Position numbers and translations under genes: made by a program
Notes under the pieces: model-generated
The model's database searches: none
What the model was told of the DNA's origin: nothing
What the model saw: the letters and a program-made list of their open reading frames with translations, nothing else
Source: CABMGO01 sp964574775
GTDB taxonomy: Archaea; Nanobdellota; Nanobdellia; Pacearchaeales; GW2011-AR1
Assembly (NCBI GenBank): GCA_964574775.1
Contig: CAZNOS010000006.1
Coordinates: 1-24,791 of the forward strand
Length of the DNA: 24,791 bases
Direction of reading: 5' to 3'
Shown: piece by piece, positions 14,695 through 23,290 of the stretch
Position numbering within the stretch: position 1 is the stretch's first letter
Layout: each line of letters opens with the position of its first letter

Positions 14695-15743
14695 ATTGCA
14701 ATTCTCCTGCAAATAAATGGGCCGGCAATATTCACTACAGGCATAGGCAGAATTTTCCAGATATTTCTAAATTTTTTTAAGCCTTCCTTTCTTGAATCGG
14801 TCTTCTTTTGCTTTGGATATTTATAGTAAAATCTTTTATATGGATTTCCCAACCATTTACTCTTAAAATTAAACAATCCTGCTGCATGCGTTCCTTCTTT
14901 GGCTCCAGTATCCACTTGTCCCACATCAATAAGAGTAATTTTTCTTGCTATCGCTTCCTTGATAGTTGTCCAATAAAGAAGGTCATTCGGTCTCAAAGAC
15001 CGAGCCTTTTCATTTGAGAAATTAAATGCAAGATAGCCTTCGCTTTCTTTTACCAACATTACAGAAGAGGCAATTAAGTCTTTACCTGAATAACAGTTAT
15101 ATGCAACAAAATTTTTACCAAAAGAAGTCATTAAGTTATAAAAAAAGCTATAAGCATGATGAGGTGTTCCGAAATTTTTCATTTCACGTGCATATAATCT
15201 ATACATTCTTTTAAGTTCTGATTTATCTTCCACAGGAATTATTTTAAGATTTGATTTCTCTGCTTTTCTAATATCATTTCTTGTATGTTTATGAAAACCA
15301 TTCCAAAAATCTTCTTCAGATTTTAAAATAATAATATAATGAGATTTTTCCTCATGTTCTGAAAAACCATTCTTAACCAAAAATCTCCCAATTTTATATT
15401 GTTCTGGACCGAAAGAACTTAGTCTTATTTCTATATTAGAAAATCTTTTTTTAAGACATTCAACAAGCTCTTTATTTGGTTCGCCATATATTCCCGACAC
15501 ATCCACAAAAGGAGACATAAGGAATCTCTCTTTAAAAAAAATGTTCTTCCTAATTTTAAAACCAATAAATAGTCCCGTAACTTTTCCGTTTTTATCTTTA
15601 GAGATTATAGACTCCGGAGTCATATTTTGATACGTCTTTGCAACTGCATCTATAAACTCTTTCGAAAGTGCAATCTTTCCAATACGCACTTCCCCCAACT
15701 TGTTGTTTTCAGTAATCTCATCGGGGCTTATTTTTTCAATCAT
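14691..15743 (-). CDS. FemAB-like GNAT-fold acyltransferase
   Basis: The 350-residue protein fits the FemAB/BioF2-like family with two GNAT-type domains. The first spans roughly 20-140 (GLFIGFKI, FLMSPFVDVSGIYGEP, EIRLSSFGPEQY), and a second from about 155. The second contains HKHTRNDIRKAEKSNLKI, typical of the family, and a core with DLIASSVMLV, GYLAFNFSNEKARSLRPNDLLYWTTIKEAIARK and DVGQVDTGAKEGTHAAGLFNFKSKWLG. Bacterial FemABX proteins move amino acids from aminoacyl-tRNA onto peptidoglycan precursors. Archaeal-type members are found with exopolysaccharide genes. It overlaps its upstream neighbour by eight bases and its downstream neighbour by four. Confidence 0.82.
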   Translation of the reverse strand: MIEKISPDEITENNKLGEVRIGKIALSKEFIDAVAKTYQNMTPESIISKDKNGKVTGLFIGFKIRKNIFFKERFLMSPFVDVSGIYGEPNKELVECLKKRFSNIEIRLSSFGPEQYKIGRFLVKNGFSEHEEKSHYIIILKSEEDFWNGFHKHTRNDIRKAEKSNLKIIPVEDKSELKRMYRLYAREMKNFGTPHHAYSFFYNLMTSFGKNFVAYNCYSGKDLIASSVMLVKESEGYLAFNFSNEKARSLRPNDLLYWTTIKEAIARKITLIDVGQVDTGAKEGTHAAGLFNFKSKWLGNPYKRFYYKYPKQKKTDSRKEGLKKFRNIWKILPMPVVNIAGPFICRRIAI

Positions 15744-16845
15744 TTAACGCCTCCTTATATATTCTCTTTAGTTTTTTGTTTCTTTCTTTTATGGAAAACT
15801 TACCATGTCTTATTTCCTCAAAGCAGTTTAGAGATATTTCGTTCATTATTTGGCGATTACTAATTAGGTTTTCTATGATTCGACTTAAATCCGTTGAGAT
15901 TTTGTTAATTTGATTATGATTTATTTTCTGCTGGGGTGGCAAATCGGCGCTAACATAGTATCCCGTTTGACCATTTTTAATAATTTCTTGAACGGAGGGG
16001 GTATGGTTCCCATTTTCTATTACAATAGGGATGCATCCTCTAGATTTTGCCTCCAATATGGCAAAGCCGAAAGTGTCCATGAGGCTCGGATAGAGAAGAA
16101 TGTGTGATTTTTCAAATCTATCTAATAGTTTTTCCTGAACTATAAGTCTAGATATGTTTAACATATTATATCTTTGTTTGATTTCGGGTGGGACCTCCGC
16201 ATAAATTTCCTCCTTTATCGCGGGGTATTTTTTCTTTAGTTTTCTAATTGTTTCAAGTGCTATCTCCCCACCCTTAAGCTTAAAATCTCTTGCAGCATAA
16301 ATTATATTAATTGAGTCTGATTTTTTTCTTAATTTTATCGGGCATGGCATGGCAGGGTATACTACATCCAGCTTATTTTTTACTTCTGGCAGATATTTTT
16401 TAATCATATTAGCGGTTCTCTCGGTCCAAGGCATAATTTTTTTGCAATTTTTAGACATAATAATTTTACTTACTCTTTTTTGGCCAGTCTTATTGAAATG
16501 TCCAGATAGCCACATTGACCACCAACTTTCCATGTCTGCGACCCATGGCTTATTCTTATTCAGACTTAGACAATGGGCGCAATGGATTAAATCAAATTCC
16601 TTTGTTGATTCTGTCTTGTGAGCATTCGGCAAGGCAATTCTTAAAAAATCCAGTGATTTTCTCGCCAAAGATTTTATTATAAACAAGGCCCTAAATTTTT
16701 TAAAATTAGACGTTACTCCAATCTTTTTTTGTCCAATATTAACATATTCAAGACCCCTAAATGGATTTTGAATAAGATAGCGGTAATATGGAGAATCTGG
16801 AAAGCCCCAAGGATATTGTAGGTAAACTTTTATTTTATCTCTCAT
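15736..16845 (-). CDS. Glycosyltransferase family 4 (GT-B fold)
   Basis: The 369-residue protein has the C-terminal GT4 domain: IIYAARDFKLKGGEIALE (about 196-213), then ILLYPSLMDTFGFAILEAKSRG, which carries the D-x7-E variant of the E-x7-E motif, and IPIVIENGNHTPSVQEII. The N-terminal domain contains FDLIHCAHCL, as expected for the acceptor side. It is unlike the GT4 at 10551 in its N-terminal half and so probably adds a different sugar or linkage. The gene starts within the ATGA of the epimerase stop. Confidence 0.83.
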   Translation of the reverse strand: MRDKIKVYLQYPWGFPDSPYYRYLIQNPFRGLEYVNIGQKKIGVTSNFKKFRALFIIKSLARKSLDFLRIALPNAHKTESTKEFDLIHCAHCLSLNKNKPWVADMESWWSMWLSGHFNKTGQKRVSKIIMSKNCKKIMPWTERTANMIKKYLPEVKNKLDVVYPAMPCPIKLRKKSDSINIIYAARDFKLKGGEIALETIRKLKKKYPAIKEEIYAEVPPEIKQRYNMLNISRLIVQEKLLDRFEKSHILLYPSLMDTFGFAILEAKSRGCIPIVIENGNHTPSVQEIIKNGQTGYYVSADLPPQQKINHNQINKISTDLSRIIENLISNRQIMNEISLNCFEEIRHGKFSIKERNKKLKRIYKEALND

Positions 16846-17972
16846 CTCAATATCTCCACAATTTTTTTACTAACACCAATTTTTCCATATGGATTGTTGA
16901 ATTTTATTATTTTAAAATCTTTTGACAAATACTCTTGTATTTTTTGTTTTGTTTTTGTCACATCTAGTTTACTCAAGAATTGAAAATTAGAATTAAGTCC
17001 CTCCGGTCTTTCAGTCGCCTTTCTTAATATAATACATGGTTTTCCAAAAATCAAACTTTCTTCTTGCATACTTCCACCATCGCAAATAATCAAGGAACAC
17101 TTAGAAACCTGATAGATAAAAGACACATACTCCATCGGATTAATTAAAATTATATTTTTATTTTGTTCTATTTTCTTAAGTAAACCGAATTGTTCTAATT
17201 TCTTTTTAGTATTATCATGAATAGTAAAAAAACTTTTTATTTTTAAAGAACATAATATCTCTACAACTTTTTCCATTCTTTCTTTATTTTTTATATTTTC
17301 ATGTCTATGAATAGATATTAACGCAAATTTTTCCGTACTTAATGGTTTAATATTTCTTTTTTTAGCTAAATCTAAAGCATAGCTCGCTGAATCTAAAATA
17401 GTATTTCCTATTAAGATAATCTCTTTTTTATTTTCAAAGTGTGACAAATTTTTTTTAGCGTCTACAGATACAGCCAAAAGAACATCCGAAAACTTGCCAG
17501 CAATTTTTCTAGCTATCTCTTCTGGAAATGGCTCAAAATTATCAAAACTCCTAAGTCCAGCTTCTAAATGGATACTTTTATATTTTTTATTTTTATTTAA
17601 TAACTTAGAAGAACCGATGGCGGCACTTATCGTAGAAATAGTATCTCCATGATAAAGAACATATCTAAGGTTTTTTAGTTTTCGTAATTCTCTTTTTATT
17701 TTTGAAATTAATCCCACTATCCAAAAAGCCGCTTTAGAATTTTTTGCATTAAATTTTGAACTTTCTTTTGGCTCTTCTGTTAAAACAGCGTCGGGTTTTT
17801 TAACACCAAATTTTTCGCAAAAATCACCAAGAGAATGTTGCCCAGTGTGAATAAAGTAATAAGGAATTTTTCTTTTTTTTAATTCCAACATTACTGGAAA
17901 TGTTTTAATGAGCTCAGCACGAGTTCCAATCACAAAAGCAATTTTATATTTATTCAAATTTTTTTCTTCCAT
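16842..17972 (-). CDS. wecB: UDP-N-acetylglucosamine 2-epimerase (WecB family)
   Basis: The 376-residue cytosolic enzyme interconverts UDP-GlcNAc and UDP-ManNAc, or a related pair. Family motifs: FVIGTRAELIKTFPV (13-27), HGDT (108-111), HLEAGLRSF (135-143), PEEIAR (150-155), SIHRHEN near 222 and CDGGSMQEES in the C-terminal half, then RKATERPEGL. In many members PEExNR is conserved; here Ala replaces the Asn (PEEIAR), which hints at a divergent substrate. STT3 ends one base before this gene (TAA-A-ATG). With the dehydrogenase at 7930 it could provide UDP-ManNAc uronate. Confidence 0.9.
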   Translation of the reverse strand: MEEKNLNKYKIAFVIGTRAELIKTFPVMLELKKRKIPYYFIHTGQHSLGDFCEKFGVKKPDAVLTEEPKESSKFNAKNSKAAFWIVGLISKIKRELRKLKNLRYVLYHGDTISTISAAIGSSKLLNKNKKYKSIHLEAGLRSFDNFEPFPEEIARKIAGKFSDVLLAVSVDAKKNLSHFENKKEIILIGNTILDSASYALDLAKKRNIKPLSTEKFALISIHRHENIKNKERMEKVVEILCSLKIKSFFTIHDNTKKKLEQFGLLKKIEQNKNIILINPMEYVSFIYQVSKCSLIICDGGSMQEESLIFGKPCIILRKATERPEGLNSNFQFLSKLDVTKTKQKIQEYLSKDFKIIKFNNPYGKIGVSKKIVEILR

Positions 17973-17973
17973 T

Positions 17974-20900
17974 TTAGATTGTCGTCTTTAAACTATCTGC
18001 AGCGCCATACTCTCCAGATTCTGCCATAAATCCTTCATTAGGGAGTATGTTAGATGGATACTCTGTTTTCCAAAGCTTGAGAGGAGATCTTAATCCATTG
18101 AAGTACACAAATTCCCCCAAATCCATTCCCTGGGCCTTAAGTATTTTTACAACATAGTCGTCTTCTGTATGTGCTACTTTGATTGTCGGATATTGATTCT
18201 GGACATCGTTCATCAAGTATAATCTTGCAAATAAGCTACTCTGTACTCTTTCCGATAAATAAATACCAGCACCAAGATTATCAGCGCTTACAGATCCAGT
18301 CGTAGCATCCTGAATAAGCGAAGGTATAATCATAAATGTTGAGTTTATTCCAGATTTAAAATCAACTAATTCTCCATTGAAATAAACATAACGGATTGGT
18401 AATTGATATTGCTTATTGTTATATACGAAAACTCCTACTGGCTGCTTCAATTCTGCAGAATTACTCTTTGGAGAATAGTCCATGATTACACCCAAAAAGT
18501 ATGATTTGTAAGTCGGGAGTTCATAGCTATCGTAAATTGGACCAGGTAAGAAGGTTCCATTATAATTTATGTCTTCATCTACGAAAGTAGTGCCAATGTA
18601 AGCCTTTCTTATTCCCGTAGATGTTTCTACGGTCTGCTTAGAATCCGCCACAATAGGCTGCGGAGACGAATATCTATCTTGATCCTTATTTCCACCAATC
18701 TTAGAATATGCCGCGTATTTACCCAAATCAGTAGGGTCAATTATTAAATAAGAGATGTTATGAGTTTTCAGAAAGCTTAAAGCAGTATCTGGTCTTGGGG
18801 TTGTTAAAACGTATCTTCCCATCATATAGTTCCAATAAGCATTTGAATTTCCGCCATCTAGCATCGTAGTTCTATTAGCCATTAATTGTATTTGATAACC
18901 GTAATCCCACCAATGTGCAAAAATATCTTCGTTATTTGTATTGTTTCTAGCCCAACCCATCATAAGCTGCCATTGTTCACCTGCTATTGGACCCATGCTC
19001 GCAGCACTATATTTGGTTATTTGATAATTTCCATAAGCGTTTGTAATCGGATTTCCAAATAGAGTAAAAATAACTAATAGTAATGAAATCACACTTGCAA
19101 TATAAAATATCGCCTTTGCCGTAGAATCTTTTGATTTTTTAGCATTCTCGTAAAACTTAAGAATGGCATAGGCGACAGCAAAAGCTACGAAAACATAAAT
19201 AACAAATATAACTCTAACTGCAGATCTGGTAGATAATAGCATAACAAACATCCATGAAAACAAAAGGACGTTCCTCGGATTTATACTAAACTTGTCATTG
19301 AAATAAAGCCATGCAAAATAAAATATAAATATTCCAAACGAGAGAAGATATGTAACTTGGCTTATAAAATTAGTTCCATTAAATAAGTGGCCAGCAGAAA
19401 TTCTACTAAACATCATGCCCAAAATAGCAACTACCCAGGCAATAGAAAATCCTATTTTGTGAACTTTAGATTTTATTTCTTTGCTTATTTCTATGCCTAT
19501 AAAAATCATACCTAGTACAAATAGCCAAAATATTGGCGCAGAATACTGAGATATTAAATCCGAAATATACGGTTGAGCATAATAGGCTACAGTTAGTCCG
19601 ACTCTGCCAAGACCCATCGGAAATAAAACTTGAATATATATGGATTGCAACATGTCAATCGGATTTTTACCAAGGATAAGGAGTCCAATAATTCCCAACA
19701 CAAATGTGATTAATATAGAATAAAGAAGCCTCCACTTGGATCTGGCAAACTTAACAATACTTTCATATTTTAAAACTAAAACATCTACAATTGCTAAAGC
19801 GATAACAAATAAAACTATAATACCATAACTGCTTAAGAACTTAGAATACATAGATAAAAAAGAAAAGCCGAACAGCGGCATAATTAAGATTGAAAATAAA
19901 ACCCAAATCATACTGAATCCAATAAACTTCATTTTCTTTTTTTGATCTTCATCCCCAATTCCGAATAGGAAATACAACGCAGAAGATATCGACATAATCA
20001 TTAATACAAAATTCGAAGCACCACTCCAAGACCAAAAGGATAATGCAAAACCAAGACCACTCAGAACACCCCAGATCACGGTTTGTTTCCAATTTCTCTC
20101 AAATCTAATTAATGAAATCACAAATATTAGCATAGCCAAAAACATAAAAGGCATTCCTAGTGCCTCGTGGCTTGAAACACCAGCAGTATTTCTACTTAAA
20201 TAAGATGGAGAATATGCTAAAAGGGCAGATGCAACAATAGAAACTAAGCCCGATTTTGACAGATACCAACATAAAATAAAGAAGATAATTAATCCGATAG
20301 CAAAAGCCACAACGGGATACAATACGGCTACTTTATCTATTGTAATAGAAGAACCAAAAAAATGAAGTGTCTTATACGCAAAAGCTAAAACTTTTGGCAA
20401 CATTTCTTGGGCAAACGTTAAATTTAGTCCAGGGTTTCTCATTGTATCAATACCATCTATATTACCCCTTTCGAGAATTGTTTGAGCAACTCTTAATTCA
20501 TAACACGCATCCGGGTCAGATGGTAAATATTTTCCACTAGTAGAATCTATCAAACTAGAAAGATTACTGGTTCTAAGTACGGTAGAAGATATTAATATTG
20601 CTAAAAACAAAACAATGGCTAATCCAATCTGAAATTTTTTATTTCCAAATAAACTGATTATAAATTTAAAATCTTCCGACTCATAACGAATCTTATAAAT
20701 GGCAAATGCAATTATCCCAAAAAAAATTCCTGCAAAAATCGCCCCAGTAGTATCTAATTTATTTCTTTCCGCAAAATAATAGCAATTGAAAGAAAAATAG
20801 ACCCATGAAAAAAAGCTAATTATATACCAAATCGACCATCCAAAAATCCCACTAATATTATTGGAAATCACTAAGTAAGCAAGAATAATGTGTAATATTA

Positions 20901-20976
20901 AAACTAAATATGGAAACAAACTTCTTCTCCCAAATAAAAAATCCGAAGGATCTTCCAATTTTTCTTTTTTTGCCAT
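17974..20976 (-). CDS. aglB: Oligosaccharyltransferase STT3/AglB with N-terminal extension
   Basis: The 1000-residue membrane enzyme transfers a lipid-linked oligosaccharide to Asn of N-x-S/T sequons outside the cell. The first external loop has the acidic DPD motif (Asp154, Asp156, in SDPDACYELRVAQTIL), SSHEALGMP (about 268-276) marks the second acidic motif, and WWDYG is at 689-693. About a dozen hydrophobic segments precede the C-terminal globular domain. Two oddities: residues 1-110 add about three membrane segments before the canonical first helix, and at 462-465 the TIxE-type motif reads TVAY, with Tyr where the catalytic-site Glu is expected. It has its own TATA box at 20995-21008 and leads the glycan operon. 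Confidence 0.92.
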   Translation of the reverse strand: MAKKEKLEDPSDFLFGRRSLFPYLVLILHIILAYLVISNNISGIFGWSIWYIISFFSWVYFSFNCYYFAERNKLDTTGAIFAGIFFGIIAFAIYKIRYESEDFKFIISLFGNKKFQIGLAIVLFLAILISSTVLRTSNLSSLIDSTSGKYLPSDPDACYELRVAQTILERGNIDGIDTMRNPGLNLTFAQEMLPKVLAFAYKTLHFFGSSITIDKVAVLYPVVAFAIGLIIFFILCWYLSKSGLVSIVASALLAYSPSYLSRNTAGVSSHEALGMPFMFLAMLIFVISLIRFERNWKQTVIWGVLSGLGFALSFWSWSGASNFVLMIMSISSALYFLFGIGDEDQKKKMKFIGFSMIWVLFSILIMPLFGFSFLSMYSKFLSSYGIIVLFVIALAIVDVLVLKYESIVKFARSKWRLLYSILITFVLGIIGLLILGKNPIDMLQSIYIQVLFPMGLGRVGLTVAYYAQPYISDLISQYSAPIFWLFVLGMIFIGIEISKEIKSKVHKIGFSIAWVVAILGMMFSRISAGHLFNGTNFISQVTYLLSFGIFIFYFAWLYFNDKFSINPRNVLLFSWMFVMLLSTRSAVRVIFVIYVFVAFAVAYAILKFYENAKKSKDSTAKAIFYIASVISLLLVIFTLFGNPITNAYGNYQITKYSAASMGPIAGEQWQLMMGWARNNTNNEDIFAHWWDYGYQIQLMANRTTMLDGGNSNAYWNYMMGRYVLTTPRPDTALSFLKTHNISYLIIDPTDLGKYAAYSKIGGNKDQDRYSSPQPIVADSKQTVETSTGIRKAYIGTTFVDEDINYNGTFLPGPIYDSYELPTYKSYFLGVIMDYSPKSNSAELKQPVGVFVYNNKQYQLPIRYVYFNGELVDFKSGINSTFMIIPSLIQDATTGSVSADNLGAGIYLSERVQSSLFARLYLMNDVQNQYPTIKVAHTEDDYVVKILKAQGMDLGEFVYFNGLRSPLKLWKTEYPSNILPNEGFMAESGEYGAADSLKTTI

Positions 20977-20994
20977 TAATTAATTAGGGAAAAT

Positions 20995-21008
20995 GGCTTT
21001 TAAAAACC
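20995..21008 (-). promoter_or_regulatory. TATA box of the STT3 glycan operon
   Basis: The minus strand reads GGTTTTTAAAAGCC, centred about 25 bases before the ATG at 20976. No similarly placed element or gap is seen between the eleven genes down to 9296, so this promoter may drive the whole operon. Confidence 0.6.
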
Positions 21009-21030
21009 TTGTTAAATAAAATTACATAGA

Positions 21031-22193
21031 CTAAATCAGAGCAAACGCAATTAAGATAAATATAATTTGTATTATATATATTAGATAAACAACATCGTTC
21101 TCGTAAACTTTTTTCTTAAACTTCAACAACAACCAAATGGAAAAATGTGTTAATCCATAAATTTTATCATAAGGTAATTCTAAACTTCCGTCTTNNNNNN
21201 NNNNNNNNNNNNNNNNNNNNNNNNNNNNNNNNNNNNNNNNNNNNNNNNNNNNNNNNNNNNNNNNNNNNNNNNNNNNNNNNNNNNNNNNNNNNNNGAAAAA
21301 TGTGTTAATCCATAAATTTTATCATAAGGTAATTCTAAACTTCCGTCTTTCTGTGGTATTCCAAAAGATTGTTTTCTAGGAGGTTTCATTCCACCACGAG
21401 TTTTCAAAATCATCTCAATTATATATGGTATAAAGACGACAAATGCGATTCTTTCAAAATTTCCTAATATAGCCATCGTCCCTATTAACGCACCGACAGA
21501 ATATGTCAAAACATCTCCAGGAAATACTTGTGCCGGATTTTTATTAAAGAGCCAAAATGCGAAAAGAGAAACCACCATACACAAACCAACAACAGATAAC
21601 CAAGCAACGTTATTTATGTACGCAACATAACTCAGAAAGCCAACAACCAAAATTCCCTGACCAGCCTCTAGTCCATTAAATCCAGCCAAAAAATTATACA
21701 CAGTCGTAGTTGCCGTGATAGCCACAGGAATTAATACTAGCGGAAAAAATAATCCAAGATTTACACTTCCAAAAAATGGTAGCGCAATAGAGCTTTCTCC
21801 TGCATTAATCACAATCAATGGAATTGAAGCCATAACAGCAAGCCCCAACCTCACTTTTGCAGACAGTCCGCCATGATGCCAACCGAGAAAATCATCAACT
21901 AGTCCAGATATTCCAGCAATAGAAACTACGCTTAATAACGCAAAAATTTGCACGGAAACAGAATCTCCATCGTCAATTATAAATGTCTTAAATGCTACAT
22001 AAGTCAAAACTCCAATAAGAAATCCAATCAAAACAACTATCCCGCCAGAACCCGCAACGTTTTTCGGCTTGCCGAACTTATTCATATCTTCCCATAAAAG
22101 CCCAACTTTTTTACATTTTTTTATCCAGCTTGCGAGACCTAAGAATGTAACTAGAAAACTGACTACAATTGCTAATGATAATATTGGACTCAT
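21031..22193 (-). CDS. MraY/WecA/AglH-type sugar-1-phosphate transferase, split by an assembly gap
   Basis: This GPT-family enzyme loads GlcNAc-1-P or a similar sugar-phosphate onto dolichyl-phosphate, the first lipid-linked step. It has NKFGKPKNVAGSGG near residue 40, the catalytic DDFLG motif (about 101-105), the NFLAGFNGLEAG motif, FPGDVLTYSVGALIG and a THF segment near the C-terminus, with about ten membrane segments. As printed, the frame runs into 100 Ns and ends at a false stop at 21180. A 55-base exact repeat (21140-21194 and 21295-21349) flanks the gap. Removing the gap and one repeat copy (155 bases) gives an in-frame continuation, FSIWLLLKFKKKVYENDVVY and a final hydrophobic helix, to a TAG at 21031-21033. 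The restored protein has 335 residues, normal for the family. TATA box at 22213-22225. Confidence 0.88.
21140..21349. repeat. 55-base exact direct repeat flanking a 100-N gap (assembly artefact)
   Basis: The copies are 21140-21194 and 21295-21349, identical over 55 bases (start GAAAAATGTG, end TTCCGTCTT). The sequence beyond the second copy continues the frame of the first. This is the pattern left when two contigs that overlap by a k-mer are joined with a default 100-N gap. Confidence 0.9.
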
Positions 22194-22212
22194 ATTTTTT
22201 ATAGCACAATAA

Positions 22213-22225
22213 CGCTTTTAAATTT
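22213..22225 (-). promoter_or_regulatory. TATA box for the MraY/AglH-type gene
   Basis: The minus strand reads AAATTTAAAAGCG, centred about 25 bases before the ATG at 22193. It overlaps the stop codon of the zinc-ribbon gene. Confidence 0.6.
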
Positions 22226-22358
22226 ATAGTTCCTCTATCAACCGCTCAGCACTTTCTACCTCAGATATTCCACCCTTCTTACTGCAATAGTTGCACTTTT
22301 CAGGTTTCGCATCTTTTTTTGTTTTGTACCCACAAAATCTGCATACATAGGTTATCAT
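22224..22358 (-). CDS. Small zinc-ribbon (rubredoxin-like) protein
   Basis: The 44-residue protein starts MITYVCRFCGYK and has CxxCG at Cys6-Cys9 and CxxC at Cys22-Cys25 (KCNYC), followed by an acidic helix ending ESAERLIEEL. Four cysteines in two knuckles fit a zinc ribbon or rubredoxin-like fold. Family members of this size bind zinc or iron and often act as accessory or regulatory parts. A TATA-like element (22377-22387) lies at the leaderless distance. It sits between SpoIIM-type and transferase genes on the same strand, but both have their own promoters, so a functional link is not shown. Confidence 0.75.
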   Translation of the reverse strand: MITYVCRFCGYKTKKDAKPEKCNYCSKKGGISEVESAERLIEEL

Positions 22359-22376
22359 AGAAAAGACAATATTCAT

Positions 22377-22387
22377 CTATTTAAAAG
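22377..22387 (-). promoter_or_regulatory. TATA box for the zinc-ribbon gene
   Basis: The minus strand reads CTTTTAAATAG, centred about 24 bases before the ATG at 22358. Confidence 0.6.
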
Positions 22388-22392
22388 ATTTT

Positions 22393-23271
22393 TTATACTA
22401 CAGGACATATCATTTTAGACAGTCCGGGAGTCAAATAGACCTCCATAATTGCCGAAATAAGTAATATGAGTAAGGCAATCACTATCAAAATTATAGCATC
22501 TTGGAGAATAGCCCACTTTCTATCTCCATCTAAATCTCGTCTAATTACGGCTACAGAAACTATTCCACCAGCCAAAGCAGCGACAAAGTAAGCCGCAATC
22601 TCGGGAATTCCATGAATCAGATATCTAAACAGTCCACAGTGAAGATTAAATAAATTTCCACGAATAAACATCCCAATGGCGGCGGCAATTACAGAAGCAT
22701 TCCAAACCAAAATAAAAATAGCACCGGCTCCAAACGCTAAAGAAAAAATCAGAGTCACCATAAGTACCTTCACATTATTAGAAAATATTCCAAGCGCAAA
22801 TCCAGCACTAGATGTAGCGGATCCAGTTACGGTACTAATACCATTTTGCTCAAGGCAATTAGAATAATCATTGGGACTATTTATTGAACAAAATACCTCT
22901 ATTTGTGCATTAAAGCTGGTAGATACTTGACCAGGTAAAACGGCATACCAGAATGAAAATCCGACGACAAAACCCAAAAACAACCACATCAATGCGGCGA
23001 TGGCCTTCCAGTGCTCCTTCACAAGTTTTCCAGTTTCGTTAATTTCCAAATCCTTACCCTCTTCTAGTTTGATTATATAATACATAAAGGGCAAGCATGC
23101 AAGAACAGTTAACAACACGAGAAGTATTCCACTATATTTGCTAAGTACAGTGTCTGAAGAAAAAACAAAACTCACAATTAGTAGGGCAATCGAAGAATAT
23201 ACTAGACCAACGACAAACATTTCCCACGGTTTTCTTTCAGCCCTCCTGGGCTTCATTATCATCTCTAACAT
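22393..23271 (-). CDS. SpoIIM family integral membrane protein
   Basis: The chosen ATG at 23271 gives 292 residues. A TTG at 23292 would lie right beside the TATA box (23291-23302) and so cannot be transcribed as a leaderless start. The protein has about six hydrophobic segments and the SpoIIM/DUF95 signature FILVWNASVIAAAIGMF then YLIHGIPEIAAYFVAALAGG. An external loop of about 30 residues contains two cysteines (FCSINSP and SNCLEQ) that could be a disulphide. The family is widespread in archaea and bacteria; its role is uncertain, with links to membrane remodelling or transport. It is divergent from the eIF2B-like gene. Confidence 0.82.
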   Translation of the reverse strand: MLEMIMKPRRAERKPWEMFVVGLVYSSIALLIVSFVFSSDTVLSKYSGILLVLLTVLACLPFMYYIIKLEEGKDLEINETGKLVKEHWKAIAALMWLFLGFVVGFSFWYAVLPGQVSTSFNAQIEVFCSINSPNDYSNCLEQNGISTVTGSATSSAGFALGIFSNNVKVLMVTLIFSLAFGAGAIFILVWNASVIAAAIGMFIRGNLFNLHCGLFRYLIHGIPEIAAYFVAALAGGIVSVAVIRRDLDGDRKWAILQDAIILIVIALLILLISAIMEVYLTPGLSKMICPVV

Positions 23272-23290
23272 AGTATCACAACACAATCGC

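Noticed and set aside
14408..14728. Long minus-strand frame inside the ArnD-like gene
   Set aside because: It lies in another frame of a gene with clear catalytic motifs; its own composition shows no protein family.
21180..21194. Stop codon that ends the transferase after the N run
   Set aside because: The frame through the Ns is arbitrary; the flanking 55-base repeat shows the true continuation runs to 21031.
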